Origin: Flavobacteriales bacterium
GTDB lineage: Bacteria > Bacteroidota > Bacteroidia > Flavobacteriales > UBA7312
Assembly: GCA_029248105.1 (NCBI GenBank)
Contig: JAQWJZ010000030.1
Location: forward strand, 1 to 64,000
Reading direction: 5' to 3'
DNA length: 64,000 bases
Numbering within the stretch: position 1 is the first letter of the stretch; every line of letters begins with the position of its first letter. Both the position numbers and the translations under genes were made by a program. This document shows, piece after piece, positions 26,062 to 35,048 of this stretch. The notes under the pieces were generated by a model. It searched no databases. It saw nothing but the letters and a program-made list of their open reading frames with translations, and was not told where the DNA came from.

Positions 26062-27912
26062 ATGGCAGAAAATCAATATACAGAAGACAATATCCGTTCG
26101 TTAGATTGGAAAGAGCATATTCGCCTTCGTCCTGGTATGTATATTGGTAAGTTAGGTGATGGTTCTTCTGCCGATGATGGTATATACATTCTTATCAAAG
26201 AAGTTATTGATAACTCCATTGATGAGTATGTGATGGGTAATGGTAAGACAATAGAAGTATCCATTCGAGACAAGAGGGTTACAATACGAGATTATGGTCG
26301 TGGTATTCCTCTTGGAAAAGTTATTGATTGTGTATCTAAAATCAATACTGGTGCCAAATACGATTCTAAAGCGTTTAAAAAATCAGTAGGTCTTAATGGT
26401 GTAGGAACAAAAGCAGTTAATGCACTGTCAAGCCATTTTAAAATACAATGTGTTAGAGATAACCAAACCAAAGTAGCAGAATTTGAAAGTGGGGTTATTA
26501 TTAACGATTCTCCTATTGAATCTAGTACCAACAGAAAAGGTACAAAGGTTACTTTTACACCTGATCATTCTATATTTGGGAATTACCGTTTTCTCAATGA
26601 ATATGTTGAGAAAATGCTATGGAATTATTGTTACCTAAATCCTGGTTTAACAATTATCTACAATGGTGAAAAATTTTATTCTGAAAACGGTTTAAAAGAC
26701 TTACTAGAACAGAATATTGATTCTAAAATAGTTTATCCTGTATTACACCTGAAAGGAGAAGACATTGAAGTGGCGATGACTCACTCTCAGAAAGCTTATG
26801 GTGAGCAATATTATTCTTTTGTCAACGGTCAGCATACTACTCAAGGAGGAACACATCAAGCAGCTTTTAGAGAAGCAGTAGTTAAAACGGTAAGAGAGTT
26901 TTATGGCAAGAATTTTGATGCGGTTGATATTCGACAAAGTATCGTTGCGGCAGTTAGTATAAAAGTAATTGAGCCTGTTTTTGAATCCCAGACCAAAACA
27001 AAATTAGGTTCAAATGAGATAGGGCCAGGAATGGTTACTATTCGTACGTTTATCAATGATTTTTTAAAAACACAACTAGATAATTATCTTCATAAAAATC
27101 CTGAAACAGCAGAGTTGTTTTTGAAGAAAATTATTGAAGCAGAGAAAGAAAGAAAAGCATTAGCTGGGGTTAGGAAGTTGGCAAAAGAACGAGCTAAAAA
27201 AGCTAACCTACACAATAGAAAACTCAGAGATTGTCGTGTTCATCTGAATAATGAAAAAAATGATAGGCGATTTGAAACCACATTATTTATAACTGAGGGT
27301 GATTCAGCAAGTGGTTCTATAACCAAAGTCAGAGATGTCATTACTCAAGCTGTATTCAGCTTAAAAGGCAAGCCCTTGAACTCTTATGGTTTGACAAAAA
27401 AAATCGTTTATGAAAACGAAGAGTTTAACCTACTTCAAGCAGCATTAAATATAGAAGATGGCTTAGAAGGTTTGCGATATAAAAATGTCGTTATTGCTAC
27501 TGACGCAGATGTTGATGGTATGCATATTAGATTATTACTTATAACCTTCTTCTTGCAGTTTTTTCCTGAGCTGATAAGAGAAGGCTACTTGTATATCCTC
27601 GAAACTCCATTGTATAGAGTCAGAAATAAAAAAGAAACCGTTTATTGTTATTCAGAACAAGAAAGGGTAGATGCTATTAACAAACTTGGTAGAAATCCTG
27701 AAGTAACACGATTCAAAGGTTTGGGAGAAATATCACCTAATGAGTTTAAGCATTTCATTGGAAAAGATATGCGTTTAGAACCAATTATTATTGGTAAGAA
27801 AATGAGTGTTGAAGATTTGCTTTCATTCTACATGGGCAAAAATACGCCTGAAAGACAAGAATTTATAATAGAAAATCTAAGAGTTGAAAAAGATATTAGT
27901 AATGAAGAATAA
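26062..27912 (+). CDS. parE: DNA topoisomerase IV subunit B
   Basis: ATPase subunit of topoisomerase IV, which unlinks daughter chromosomes. The 616-residue protein has the GHKL ATPase fold: [20 protein letters not shown] and [14 protein letters not shown]. The transducer follows, with QTKTKLGS. The TOPRIM domain has [18 protein letters not shown] and [11 protein letters not shown], the metal-binding Asp triad. I call it ParE rather than GyrB because parC follows closely and the start [18 protein letters not shown] is the Bacteroidota ParE form. Its end overlaps a small membrane protein gene by 11 bases. A weak TATATTTT upstream near 26031 might be part of its promoter. Confidence 0.95.
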   Translation: MAENQYTEDNIRSLDWKEHIRLRPGMYIGKLGDGSSADDGIYILIKEVIDNSIDEYVMGNGKTIEVSIRDKRVTIRDYGRGIPLGKVIDCVSKINTGAKYDSKAFKKSVGLNGVGTKAVNALSSHFKIQCVRDNQTKVAEFESGVIINDSPIESSTNRKGTKVTFTPDHSIFGNYRFLNEYVEKMLWNYCYLNPGLTIIYNGEKFYSENGLKDLLEQNIDSKIVYPVLHLKGEDIEVAMTHSQKAYGEQYYSFVNGQHTTQGGTHQAAFREAVVKTVREFYGKNFDAVDIRQSIVAAVSIKVIEPVFESQTKTKLGSNEIGPGMVTIRTFINDFLKTQLDNYLHKNPETAELFLKKIIEAEKERKALAGVRKLAKERAKKANLHNRKLRDCRVHLNNEKNDRRFETTLFITEGDSASGSITKVRDVITQAVFSLKGKPLNSYGLTKKIVYENEEFNLLQAALNIEDGLEGLRYKNVVIATDADVDGMHIRLLLITFFLQFFPELIREGYLYILETPLYRVRNKKETVYCYSEQERVDAINKLGRNPEVTRFKGLGEISPNEFKHFIGKDMRLEPIIIGKKMSVEDLLSFYMGKNTPERQEFIIENLRVEKDISNEE

Positions 27913-28378
27913 CGATTTGTTTTCATTTGAAAATAAGCTCAATTTTGTAAAGAGCTTATACATAGCAATGCTGGTAGGATATATAATCATTCTATTGTTT
28001 TTATTTTTTACCAATGGTTCTATACAAAATAATATTCAGGATAATTATTTATACATTTTACTTCCTTTATTTATTCCTATATTCTTGTCAATGGTTGGTC
28101 TTAATAATTTCAAGATTGAAAAAAATGCTGAAAATGTCAAAATATACTCTGATTGTATTGTCATGAGTAGCTTTTCAGATAAATTCAATAAAAAAATGAT
28201 AATTAATCTTCATGAGCCATTCGACAAAAATATTACTATATCTCATTTTGGATTAAGGAAATCCCTTATCATTAGACAAAACATCAATGATAAATTAGTA
28301 AGTGGTAAAATAAATATCTCTCTTTTATCTAGCATTCAGCACAATGATTTACAAGAAAAATTAAAAAGTAATAAATAG
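27902..28378 (+). CDS. Small two-span membrane protein between parE and parC
   Basis: A 158-residue protein of unknown function. Two hydrophobic segments (about residues 19-41 and 51-70) are followed by a soluble tail of about 85 residues. I chose the ATG at 27902; a longer frame begins at a TTG at 27884 deep inside parE. It overlaps parE by 11 bases and its stop overlaps the parC GTG start (TAGTG), so all three genes are probably translationally coupled. It is a diverged paralogue of the protein at 14287-14754, sharing the IPxxIPIxLSxxGxN core and the GLRKSLII-like tail motif. Membrane attachment of topoisomerase IV is one possible role, but nothing in the sequence shows it. Confidence 0.7.
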   Translation: MKNNDLFSFENKLNFVKSLYIAMLVGYIIILLFLFFTNGSIQNNIQDNYLYILLPLFIPIFLSMVGLNNFKIEKNAENVKIYSDCIVMSSFSDKFNKKMIINLHEPFDKNITISHFGLRKSLIIRQNINDKLVSGKINISLLSSIQHNDLQEKLKSNK

Positions 28379-31008
28379 TGGATAACACCTCTGAACATAA
28401 CGATTTACCACAAGACATTTCTCATGTAAACGGAATGTATAAGAACTGGTTTTTAGACTATGCTTCTTATGTTATTTTAGAACGTTCAGTTCCATTGATT
28501 GAAGATGGTTTAAAGCCTGTACAACGACGTATTCTTCATGCTTTAAAAGATCTAGACGACGGTAGATTCCACAAAGTAGCAAATGTAGTAGGACACTCAA
28601 TGAAATACCACCCTCATGGAGATGCTTCTATTTATGACGCTATGGTCCAAATAGGTCAAAAAGATATTCTACTTGATTTACAAGGAAACTGGGGAAATAC
28701 ACTTACTGGTGATAGTGCTGCAGCAGCTAGATATATAGAAGTTAAATTATCCAAATTTGCTCTAGAGGTTGTATATAATTCAAAAATTACTGAATTCACT
28801 CCATCATACGATGGTAGAGGTAAAGAACCCGTTGCACTACCCGTTAAATTCCCACTACTTCTTGCACAAGGTGTTGAAGGTATTGCTGTCGGTTTATCAA
28901 CCAAAATTTTACCACATAATTTTAATGAATTAATAGATGCTTCTATTAAAATTTTAAAAGGAAGTAAGCCAAAGATATACCCAGATTTTCCAAATGGAGG
29001 AATGGCAGACTTCTCTAATTATAACGATGGTTTAAGAGGAGGGAAGGTAAGAGTTAGAGCTAAAATTGAAGTTCTTGATAGCAAAACTTTAAAGATTAGT
29101 GAGCTCCCTCATGCTACAACTACAGTTTCTTTAATTAACTCCATATTAAAAGCCAACGATAAAGGGAAAATTAAAATTAAAAAAATTGACGATAACACTT
29201 CAGAGGGAGTTGAGATATTGGTTTATTTACCAGCAGGTGTTTCTCCTGATAAAACTATTGATGCTCTTTATAGTTTCACAGACTGTGAATTAGCAATATC
29301 ACCATTAGGATGTGTTATCGATAGTGACACCCCACGTTTCATGGGGGTGAGCGAAATGCTTCAAGTTTCTACTCAAAATACTTTAGAGCTTCTAAGGAAA
29401 GAGTTAGAAATTAACCTTAAAGAACTTCAAGAGAAGTGGCATTTTTCATCTTTAGAAAAGATATTTATAGAAAACCGTATTTATCGTGATATTGAAGAAT
29501 GTGAAACTTGGGATGCCGTTATTAAAGCAATTGACGATGGATTAAAACCACACATTAAACATCTTTTAAGAGAGGTTAACAAAGACGATATAGTTAGGCT
29601 CACAGAGATAAAAATTAAAAGAATCTCGAAATTTGATAGCTTTAAAGCGGATGAAGATATTCTGAAACTAGAAGATCAAATAGCTATCATAAAAAATCAT
29701 TTAGATAATCTTGTTGATTATGCTATAGATTATTTTAAAAACCTTAAAAAGAAATACGGTGAAAAAAGAGGTAGAAGAACTGAGATAAAAACATTTGACA
29801 ACATTATTGCCGCTAAAGTTGTCGCTAAAAATCAAAAGCTTTACGTTAATAAAGAAGAGGGTTTTATAGGAACAAGTATGCGAAAAGATGAATTTGCATT
29901 CAACTGTTCTGACATAGATGAAATAATAGTATTCAGAAAAGACGGAAAAGTAGTTGTGACTAAAGTTGATAAAAAGACTTTTGTTGGTAAAAACATTATA
30001 CATCTAGCTGTATTTAAAAAGAAAGATGATAGGACAACTTATAATATGATTTACACTAATGGAGTAACCAAAAACTCCTATATGAAACGTTTTCATATAA
30101 CAAGTTCGACAAGAGATAAAGAATACGATCTTACTAAAAATGGAAAAGGAGAAGTTCTTTATTTTACTTCAAATCCAAATGGAGAGGCAGAAAAAGTTAC
30201 CGTACACTTAAGAGCTTTACAACGTTTGAAAAAGTTAAAATTAGATATAGATTTTTCTGAACTAGCAATCAAAGGCAAATTATCAATGGGTAATTTGGTT
30301 TGCAAATCACCCATTAAGAAGATAGAGCTAAAAGAAGAAGGTGTTTCTACCTTATCAGCCAGAAAAATTTGTTTTGATGAGTTAATAAACAAGTTAAATA
30401 CAGAAGAAAGAGGCAAATACTTAGGGGAATTTGAAGCAGATGATAAGATCCTTGTTATTCAAAAATCAGGGGTTCTTCAATTATTAAACTTTGATTTAAG
30501 TAGACATTTTAATGATGACATTCTTCTTATTGAAAAATGGAAGCCAGAAAACCCTTTAACGGCGGTGTATTTTGATAATTCAAAAGAATGTTATTATGTC
30601 AAGCGATTTATTCCTGTTAATTCTGATAAGTCCATAACCATAATTAGTGACTCTAAAGGTTCTTTTCTTGAAATAATAACTTCTCACCCTTCGCCAGAAT
30701 TAAATATTTCCTTTGTCAAGGAAAGAGGAAAAGATAGGAAAGAAGAGCATTTAGTTCTTAAAGATTTTATCGCTGTAAAAGGTGAAAAAGCACAAGGCAA
30801 TAAACTCAGCTCAAAGAAAATTCACAAACTCAGTTTGATTGAAAAAGAAGTTGAACAGAATGAAGAAGAAGTTGTAGAGGAGATAAATAAAGATAAAGAT
30901 TTTGTAAAAAATGATTCATCTGACGAAATTAAAACAGAATCTGAATCTGATACAAAAATAATTATTGACGAAGATAGCACTGACAATCAGTTCAAACTCG
31001 AATTATAA
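28378..31008 (+). CDS. parC: DNA topoisomerase IV subunit A
   Basis: DNA-cleaving subunit of topoisomerase IV. The 876-residue protein begins with GTG. The winged-helix DNA-binding region has LKPVQRRILHALKDLDDG and HPHGDASIYDAMV; the catalytic Tyr lies in GDSAAAARYIEVKLS near residue 121. A long coiled-coil-containing region covers about 340-480. The C-terminal part is a degenerate beta-pinwheel, followed from about residue 820 by a Glu/Asp/Lys-rich tail. The quinolone-pocket position that is Ser80 in E. coli ParC reads Ala here, with Ser at the next residue, as I recall for Bacteroidota ParC. It follows the small membrane protein gene with a 1-base overlap. Confidence 0.94.
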   Translation: MDNTSEHNDLPQDISHVNGMYKNWFLDYASYVILERSVPLIEDGLKPVQRRILHALKDLDDGRFHKVANVVGHSMKYHPHGDASIYDAMVQIGQKDILLDLQGNWGNTLTGDSAAAARYIEVKLSKFALEVVYNSKITEFTPSYDGRGKEPVALPVKFPLLLAQGVEGIAVGLSTKILPHNFNELIDASIKILKGSKPKIYPDFPNGGMADFSNYNDGLRGGKVRVRAKIEVLDSKTLKISELPHATTTVSLINSILKANDKGKIKIKKIDDNTSEGVEILVYLPAGVSPDKTIDALYSFTDCELAISPLGCVIDSDTPRFMGVSEMLQVSTQNTLELLRKELEINLKELQEKWHFSSLEKIFIENRIYRDIEECETWDAVIKAIDDGLKPHIKHLLREVNKDDIVRLTEIKIKRISKFDSFKADEDILKLEDQIAIIKNHLDNLVDYAIDYFKNLKKKYGEKRGRRTEIKTFDNIIAAKVVAKNQKLYVNKEEGFIGTSMRKDEFAFNCSDIDEIIVFRKDGKVVVTKVDKKTFVGKNIIHLAVFKKKDDRTTYNMIYTNGVTKNSYMKRFHITSSTRDKEYDLTKNGKGEVLYFTSNPNGEAEKVTVHLRALQRLKKLKLDIDFSELAIKGKLSMGNLVCKSPIKKIELKEEGVSTLSARKICFDELINKLNTEERGKYLGEFEADDKILVIQKSGVLQLLNFDLSRHFNDDILLIEKWKPENPLTAVYFDNSKECYYVKRFIPVNSDKSITIISDSKGSFLEIITSHPSPELNISFVKERGKDRKEEHLVLKDFIAVKGEKAQGNKLSSKKIHKLSLIEKEVEQNEEEVVEEINKDKDFVKNDSSDEIKTESESDTKIIIDEDSTDNQFKLEL

Positions 31009-31029
31009 ACTTACTCAAAACCATTTGAG

Positions 31030-31037
31030 TATATTTG
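31030..31037 (+). promoter_or_regulatory. Candidate -7 promoter box downstream of parC
   Basis: TATATTTG is an exact TAnnTTTG match, 17 bases before the ATG at 31055 and 21 bases after the parC stop. It would give the LVIVD-type gene its own promoter and supports the ATG at 31055 over a longer reading frame that begins inside parC. Confidence 0.48.
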
Positions 31038-31054
31038 TACCAAACTTTTATATT

Positions 31055-33433
31055 ATGAAAAAGCTATTTATTTTCACCTGTCTTATATTTTCTCTGACGG
31101 CATTTTCACAAAGTAGCAGTAATATTTCACTTGTAGGTTTATTAGATTACGCGGGTACTGAAGGTAATGACGTTTGGGGATATGTCGATTCTACGGGAAG
31201 AGAATATGCCTTAGTTGGTTTGCAGAATGGCTTTTCTGTAGTTGACTTATCAGACCCTGCTAACCCTACAGAATCTTTCTTTATTTCAGGAACTCAATCC
31301 ATTTGGCGTGATATAAAAGTATGGGAACATTATGCATATGTAACAGCTGATGAAGGAAGTGATGGTTTGTTGATTGTTGACCTAAATGATATGACTGGAA
31401 ATACATATCTTTATACAACCACAGACATTAATAATGATTTAATCTTCAATAGAGCACATAATATTTATATTGATGAATTTGGCAAGGCTTATTTATTTGG
31501 TGGTGATGTTGGAGGTAATTCCGTAAATAATGCTGGTGCTCTTATTTTAGATGTGACTAATGTTTCACTAGAACAAGGAAATGTTGTTCTACCAACTGTT
31601 TTAGGAATTTTTGACAATTTCTATTTACACGATGGTATGGCGCGTGGTGATACATTATGGGGTTCAGCTGTATATGAAGGAAACTTCTTCGCAATAGATG
31701 TATCAAACCCTGCTGAGCCTGTAATATTTAACGATAGTCTAGCTTTTCATCAAACGCCTAATGCTTTTACTCATAATTGTTGGATATCAGATGATGGTAA
31801 TACTTTATTTACAACTGATGAGAAAAGTGGTGCATATATAGCAGCATACGATGTTTCTGACTTAGAAAATATTCAAGAAATAGACAGAATTCAATCTTCA
31901 CCAGAAATAGGAACTGTTATTCCTCATAATGCACACGTATACGGAGATTTTTTAGTGACTTCATATTATAGAGATGGTATCGTTATTCATGATATATCAC
32001 ACCCAAATAATATGGTAGAAGTAGGGCATTATGATGCTTTTGCAGGAGGAGGAGATGGCTTTGACGGATCATGGGGTGCATATCCCTATTTGCCTTCAGG
32101 GTTAGTGCTTTCGGCAGAAATTAATAGTGGTCCAAATGGAGTTGGACAATTATTAGTTTTAGATCCTGAATATAAAAGAGCAGCCTTTTTAGAAGGTACA
32201 GTAAAAGATTCACTTTCAGGAAATTCATTATCAAATGCTTCGGTTAGAATTTTATGGTATAGTGTCACAACTTCATCAACAAATTTGTCAGGAAATTACT
32301 TTATGGGAGTAGAAAATGCCAATACATTTGACGTTGAATATAGCAAAGAAGGTTATTTCACAGATACTGTACAAGTTACCTTAATTAATGGCGAGATAGT
32401 AACTAAAAACGTTTCTCTGTTGCCAAAAGATTCATTTTCAAAAACGGGCAAAATTGTAGATAGTCAAGGTGTAGGGATTCCAAATTGTAATTTGTTTATA
32501 TCAAGTAGTTTCTATGAAGATTCCTTAATAACCAATCAAAATGGAGAATTTTCACTTGATACGTTGTATCAATCTGACTACTCAATTTATTATGGAAGTT
32601 GGGGTTTTCGTACAAAATGTGAAACGATAACAATTTCAAATGATAGTTTACCAATAGTTCTTCATTTAGATTATTCATATTACGATGATTTTACTTTTGA
32701 TTTTGGTTGGATTATTTCTGGAAATTCTTCAAGCGGTATATGGGAGATAGGCAACCCAAACCCTACAATTGAAGACGATGAAATTTATAATCCTAGTGAT
32801 GATATTGATAACGATTGTTATATCAATGCACTAATTACTGGTAATGCACTCGGAGGCGGATCTACAGCTGACGATGTGGATGATGGATATACACAAATAA
32901 CATCACCTATTTTTGATTTGACTTCGTATAATAACCCTGCTATAAAGTATTTTGAATGGTTTGCTAACGGAAGCGGTTGGTCAGACGGAGATGATTCTTT
33001 AAATGTATTCATCTCTAATGGAATAACTTCAAAAATGGTAGCTTATACTGTAGGTCAGATGAATAACCAATGGATTGAGAAAAATATTAATGTTTCTAAT
33101 TTTCTTGAGCCAACATCAGAAATGACAATTTCATTTAAAGTCACCGATTTTAATCCATACAATCATTTAGTAGAAGCAGGAATTGACGGATTTGAAGTTT
33201 ATGAAGATAACACAGTGTCAATAAATAGCAAATTCCTTGATAAAAACACCATCTATCCTAATCCAGCAGAAAATGAAATAAATATTTCTATCAATGGGTT
33301 AAAGAAGATTTATAATCTTTCAGGAACGCTTGTCTTGTCAACACACGAAAAAATAATTGATGTTACTAAATTAAAAGCAGGAGTATATTTTATAAATTCT
33401 AACGAACATTTTTATAAATTCGTTAAATTATAA
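31055..33433 (+). CDS. Secreted choice-of-anchor B (LVIVD repeat) protein with T9SS type A tail
   Basis: A secreted beta-propeller-like protein of 792 residues. I start it at the ATG at 31055, where MKKLFIFTCLIFSLTAFSQ is a typical signal peptide. Residues about 25-390 carry LVIVD-type repeats: EYALVGLQNGFSVVDLSDP, AYVTADEGSDGLLIVDLND and similar blades, as in the choice-of-anchor B family. Residues about 390-540 contain two carboxypeptidase regulatory-like domains (GTVKDSLSGNSLSNASVRI, TGKIVDSQGVGIPNCNLFI). A further beta domain follows, and the last 75 residues are a T9SS type A sorting domain (NTIYPNPAENEINIS). Its function is not known; surface anchoring is expected. The alpha/beta hydrolase gene starts 11 bases downstream. 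Confidence 0.85.
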   Translation: MKKLFIFTCLIFSLTAFSQSSSNISLVGLLDYAGTEGNDVWGYVDSTGREYALVGLQNGFSVVDLSDPANPTESFFISGTQSIWRDIKVWEHYAYVTADEGSDGLLIVDLNDMTGNTYLYTTTDINNDLIFNRAHNIYIDEFGKAYLFGGDVGGNSVNNAGALILDVTNVSLEQGNVVLPTVLGIFDNFYLHDGMARGDTLWGSAVYEGNFFAIDVSNPAEPVIFNDSLAFHQTPNAFTHNCWISDDGNTLFTTDEKSGAYIAAYDVSDLENIQEIDRIQSSPEIGTVIPHNAHVYGDFLVTSYYRDGIVIHDISHPNNMVEVGHYDAFAGGGDGFDGSWGAYPYLPSGLVLSAEINSGPNGVGQLLVLDPEYKRAAFLEGTVKDSLSGNSLSNASVRILWYSVTTSSTNLSGNYFMGVENANTFDVEYSKEGYFTDTVQVTLINGEIVTKNVSLLPKDSFSKTGKIVDSQGVGIPNCNLFISSSFYEDSLITNQNGEFSLDTLYQSDYSIYYGSWGFRTKCETITISNDSLPIVLHLDYSYYDDFTFDFGWIISGNSSSGIWEIGNPNPTIEDDEIYNPSDDIDNDCYINALITGNALGGGSTADDVDDGYTQITSPIFDLTSYNNPAIKYFEWFANGSGWSDGDDSLNVFISNGITSKMVAYTVGQMNNQWIEKNINVSNFLEPTSEMTISFKVTDFNPYNHLVEAGIDGFEVYEDNTVSINSKFLDKNTIYPNPAENEINISINGLKKIYNLSGTLVLSTHEKIIDVTKLKAGVYFINSNEHFYKFVKL

Positions 33434-33444
33434 AAATCGTCACA

Positions 33445-34266
33445 ATGAAAACTTTTGTTATCTCAAGCCAAAGAAACAAAAACATTACTCTTGATATTAA
33501 TTTTACAAAAACTATACAGGATCCATTAGTTATTTTTAGTCATGGTTTCAAGGGTTTTAAAGATTGGGGGCCATTTAATGCGATTTCTAATATTTTTGCT
33601 CAATCTGGACTGAATTTTCTTAAGTTTAATTTTTCGCACAATGGAGTTTCAAATGAAAATTTATTAGAATTTACTGACTTAGATTCTTTTGGTAGTAATA
33701 ATTTTTCTATTGAATTAGAAGATCTAGAAAGTGTTATTGATTGGGCAACAAATAATTTAGCTGATAAAGTTGATCTTGATAGAATATATTTATTAGGTCA
33801 TAGTAGAGGAGGAGGTATTTCCATCCTAAAAGCTTCAACAAATACAAAAGTCAAAAAATTAGTTTCATGGGCAAGTGTAAGTGATTTTGAAAAAAGAATC
33901 GAAAATGATAAAGTTAATCTATGGAAGGATAGGGGAGTAGTCTATGTTTTTAATAGCAGAACGAATCAGCAAATGCCACTATATTATCAGTTTTACGAAG
34001 ATTATATCAATAATAAGTCGCTTTTTTCTATACCTAATGCATGCCGTATGTTAACTATACCGACTCTGATTATTCACGGTGACGAGGACCAAACAGTAGA
34101 CTTTTCAGAAGCAGAAGATTTACACACTAATATTAATAACTCTCAATTATTAAAGTTGGTAAACTCAGATCATGTTTTTAATGCAAAGCACCCTTTTGAT
34201 GAAAATTCTTTCTCAAATCAGCTTAAAACAGTAATTGCTGAAAGTATTTCTTTCTTTAAAAATTGA
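33445..34266 (+). CDS. Alpha/beta hydrolase
   Basis: A cytoplasmic serine hydrolase of 273 residues with no signal peptide. The fold is marked by FSHGFKGFKDWGPF (oxyanion region, near residue 30), the nucleophile elbow LGHSRGGG near residue 119, the Asp in IIHGDEDQTVDF near residue 212, and the catalytic His in SDHVFNA near residue 242. It resembles small esterases or dienelactone hydrolase-like proteins; the substrate is unknown. It lies between a secreted protein gene and the polysaccharide operon, with a separate candidate promoter just after it, so it may not belong to the polysaccharide operon. Confidence 0.85.
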   Translation: MKTFVISSQRNKNITLDINFTKTIQDPLVIFSHGFKGFKDWGPFNAISNIFAQSGLNFLKFNFSHNGVSNENLLEFTDLDSFGSNNFSIELEDLESVIDWATNNLADKVDLDRIYLLGHSRGGGISILKASTNTKVKKLVSWASVSDFEKRIENDKVNLWKDRGVVYVFNSRTNQQMPLYYQFYEDYINNKSLFSIPNACRMLTIPTLIIHGDEDQTVDFSEAEDLHTNINNSQLLKLVNSDHVFNAKHPFDENSFSNQLKTVIAESISFFKN

Positions 34267-34273
34267 AATCCAC

Positions 34274-34281
34274 TATATTTG
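34274..34281 (+). promoter_or_regulatory. Candidate -7 promoter box of the polysaccharide operon
   Basis: TATATTTG is an exact TAnnTTTG match in the 37-base gap after the hydrolase gene, 22 bases before the ATG of the Wza-like gene. It would put the start of the polysaccharide transcript near 34288. No TTTG is seen at the -33 distance. Confidence 0.48.
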
Positions 34282-34303
34282 CTAGTACACTAATTACCTA
34301 AAC

Positions 34304-35047
34304 ATGTTTAGAAATACCTTAACATACTTATTATTTATTTTCTTATTGTCGTCTTGTATTACCAACAAGGACTTGGATATCTTTCAAGTTAAACAGGATT
34401 CTGAAATAAATGTTTTTGAAAATGTCAATGAATTATCTGATGGTGACTTGATATATGTTGAAATAAAATCATTAACACCAACTAATTATGATTTTTTCAA
34501 CAAAGGTCAAGATAATTCAAACTCAAAATTACTTAATCCGTATGTTTATGGCTATTTAGTTAATGATTCGGGTTTTGTTTCTCTCCCTATATTAGGTGAG
34601 ATATATGTTCGAGGTAAATCTATACAGGAAGCAGAAAAAACAATAAAAAATGTATCGAAAAATTATTTTTCCAACCCTTTTGTTAAAGTTGTTTTACTAA
34701 ACTTCAATATCACTGTTTTAGGCGAGGTTAATAGCCCTGGTAAGATAAATGTCGTGGATCCTTCAATGAATATTATCGATGCAATTGGTATGGTAGATGG
34801 ATTTACTTCAATTGCAAACAGAAAAAAAATTAAAGTTATTCGATTTGATGGTAAAAAACCACAGGTTTATACTATAGATTTAACGGATACTAATGTATCT
34901 AACTCTGAGAAATTTTTTGTAAAATCGGGTGATATAATAACGGTAGAACCTGTTAAAAAACGATTTTTCGTAATTAATAGCTTGTCATCAGGGATTTCGG
35001 TAATCATTTCAAGTTTAACTCTTTACTTTTTACTTACAACAAACTAA
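34304..35047 (+). CDS. Polysaccharide export lipoprotein, Wza-like
   Basis: Outer-membrane export protein for capsule or exopolysaccharide. The 247-residue protein has a lipoprotein signal with lipobox LLSSC, Cys at residue 18. Residues about 35-130 are the poly-export domain (LSDGDLIYVEIKS, GFVSLPILGEIYVRGKSIQEAE). Residues about 133-215 are an SLBB domain (ITVLGEVNSPGKINV). A C-terminal hydrophobic segment at about 220-245 is usual for the Bacteroidota form of this protein. It is followed one base later by the Wzc-like kinase, its known partner across the periplasm, and starts the operon of sugar transferases. Confidence 0.92.
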   Translation: MFRNTLTYLLFIFLLSSCITNKDLDIFQVKQDSEINVFENVNELSDGDLIYVEIKSLTPTNYDFFNKGQDNSNSKLLNPYVYGYLVNDSGFVSLPILGEIYVRGKSIQEAEKTIKNVSKNYFSNPFVKVVLLNFNITVLGEVNSPGKINVVDPSMNIIDAIGMVDGFTSIANRKKIKVIRFDGKKPQVYTIDLTDTNVSNSEKFFVKSGDIITVEPVKKRFFVINSLSSGISVIISSLTLYFLLTTN

Positions 35048-35048
35048 T

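Noticed and set aside
30965-31054. N-terminal extension of the LVIVD-type protein starting inside parC
   Set aside because: The extension has no signal-peptide character, overlaps parC, and a canonical signal peptide begins at the ATG at 31055 behind a candidate -7 box.
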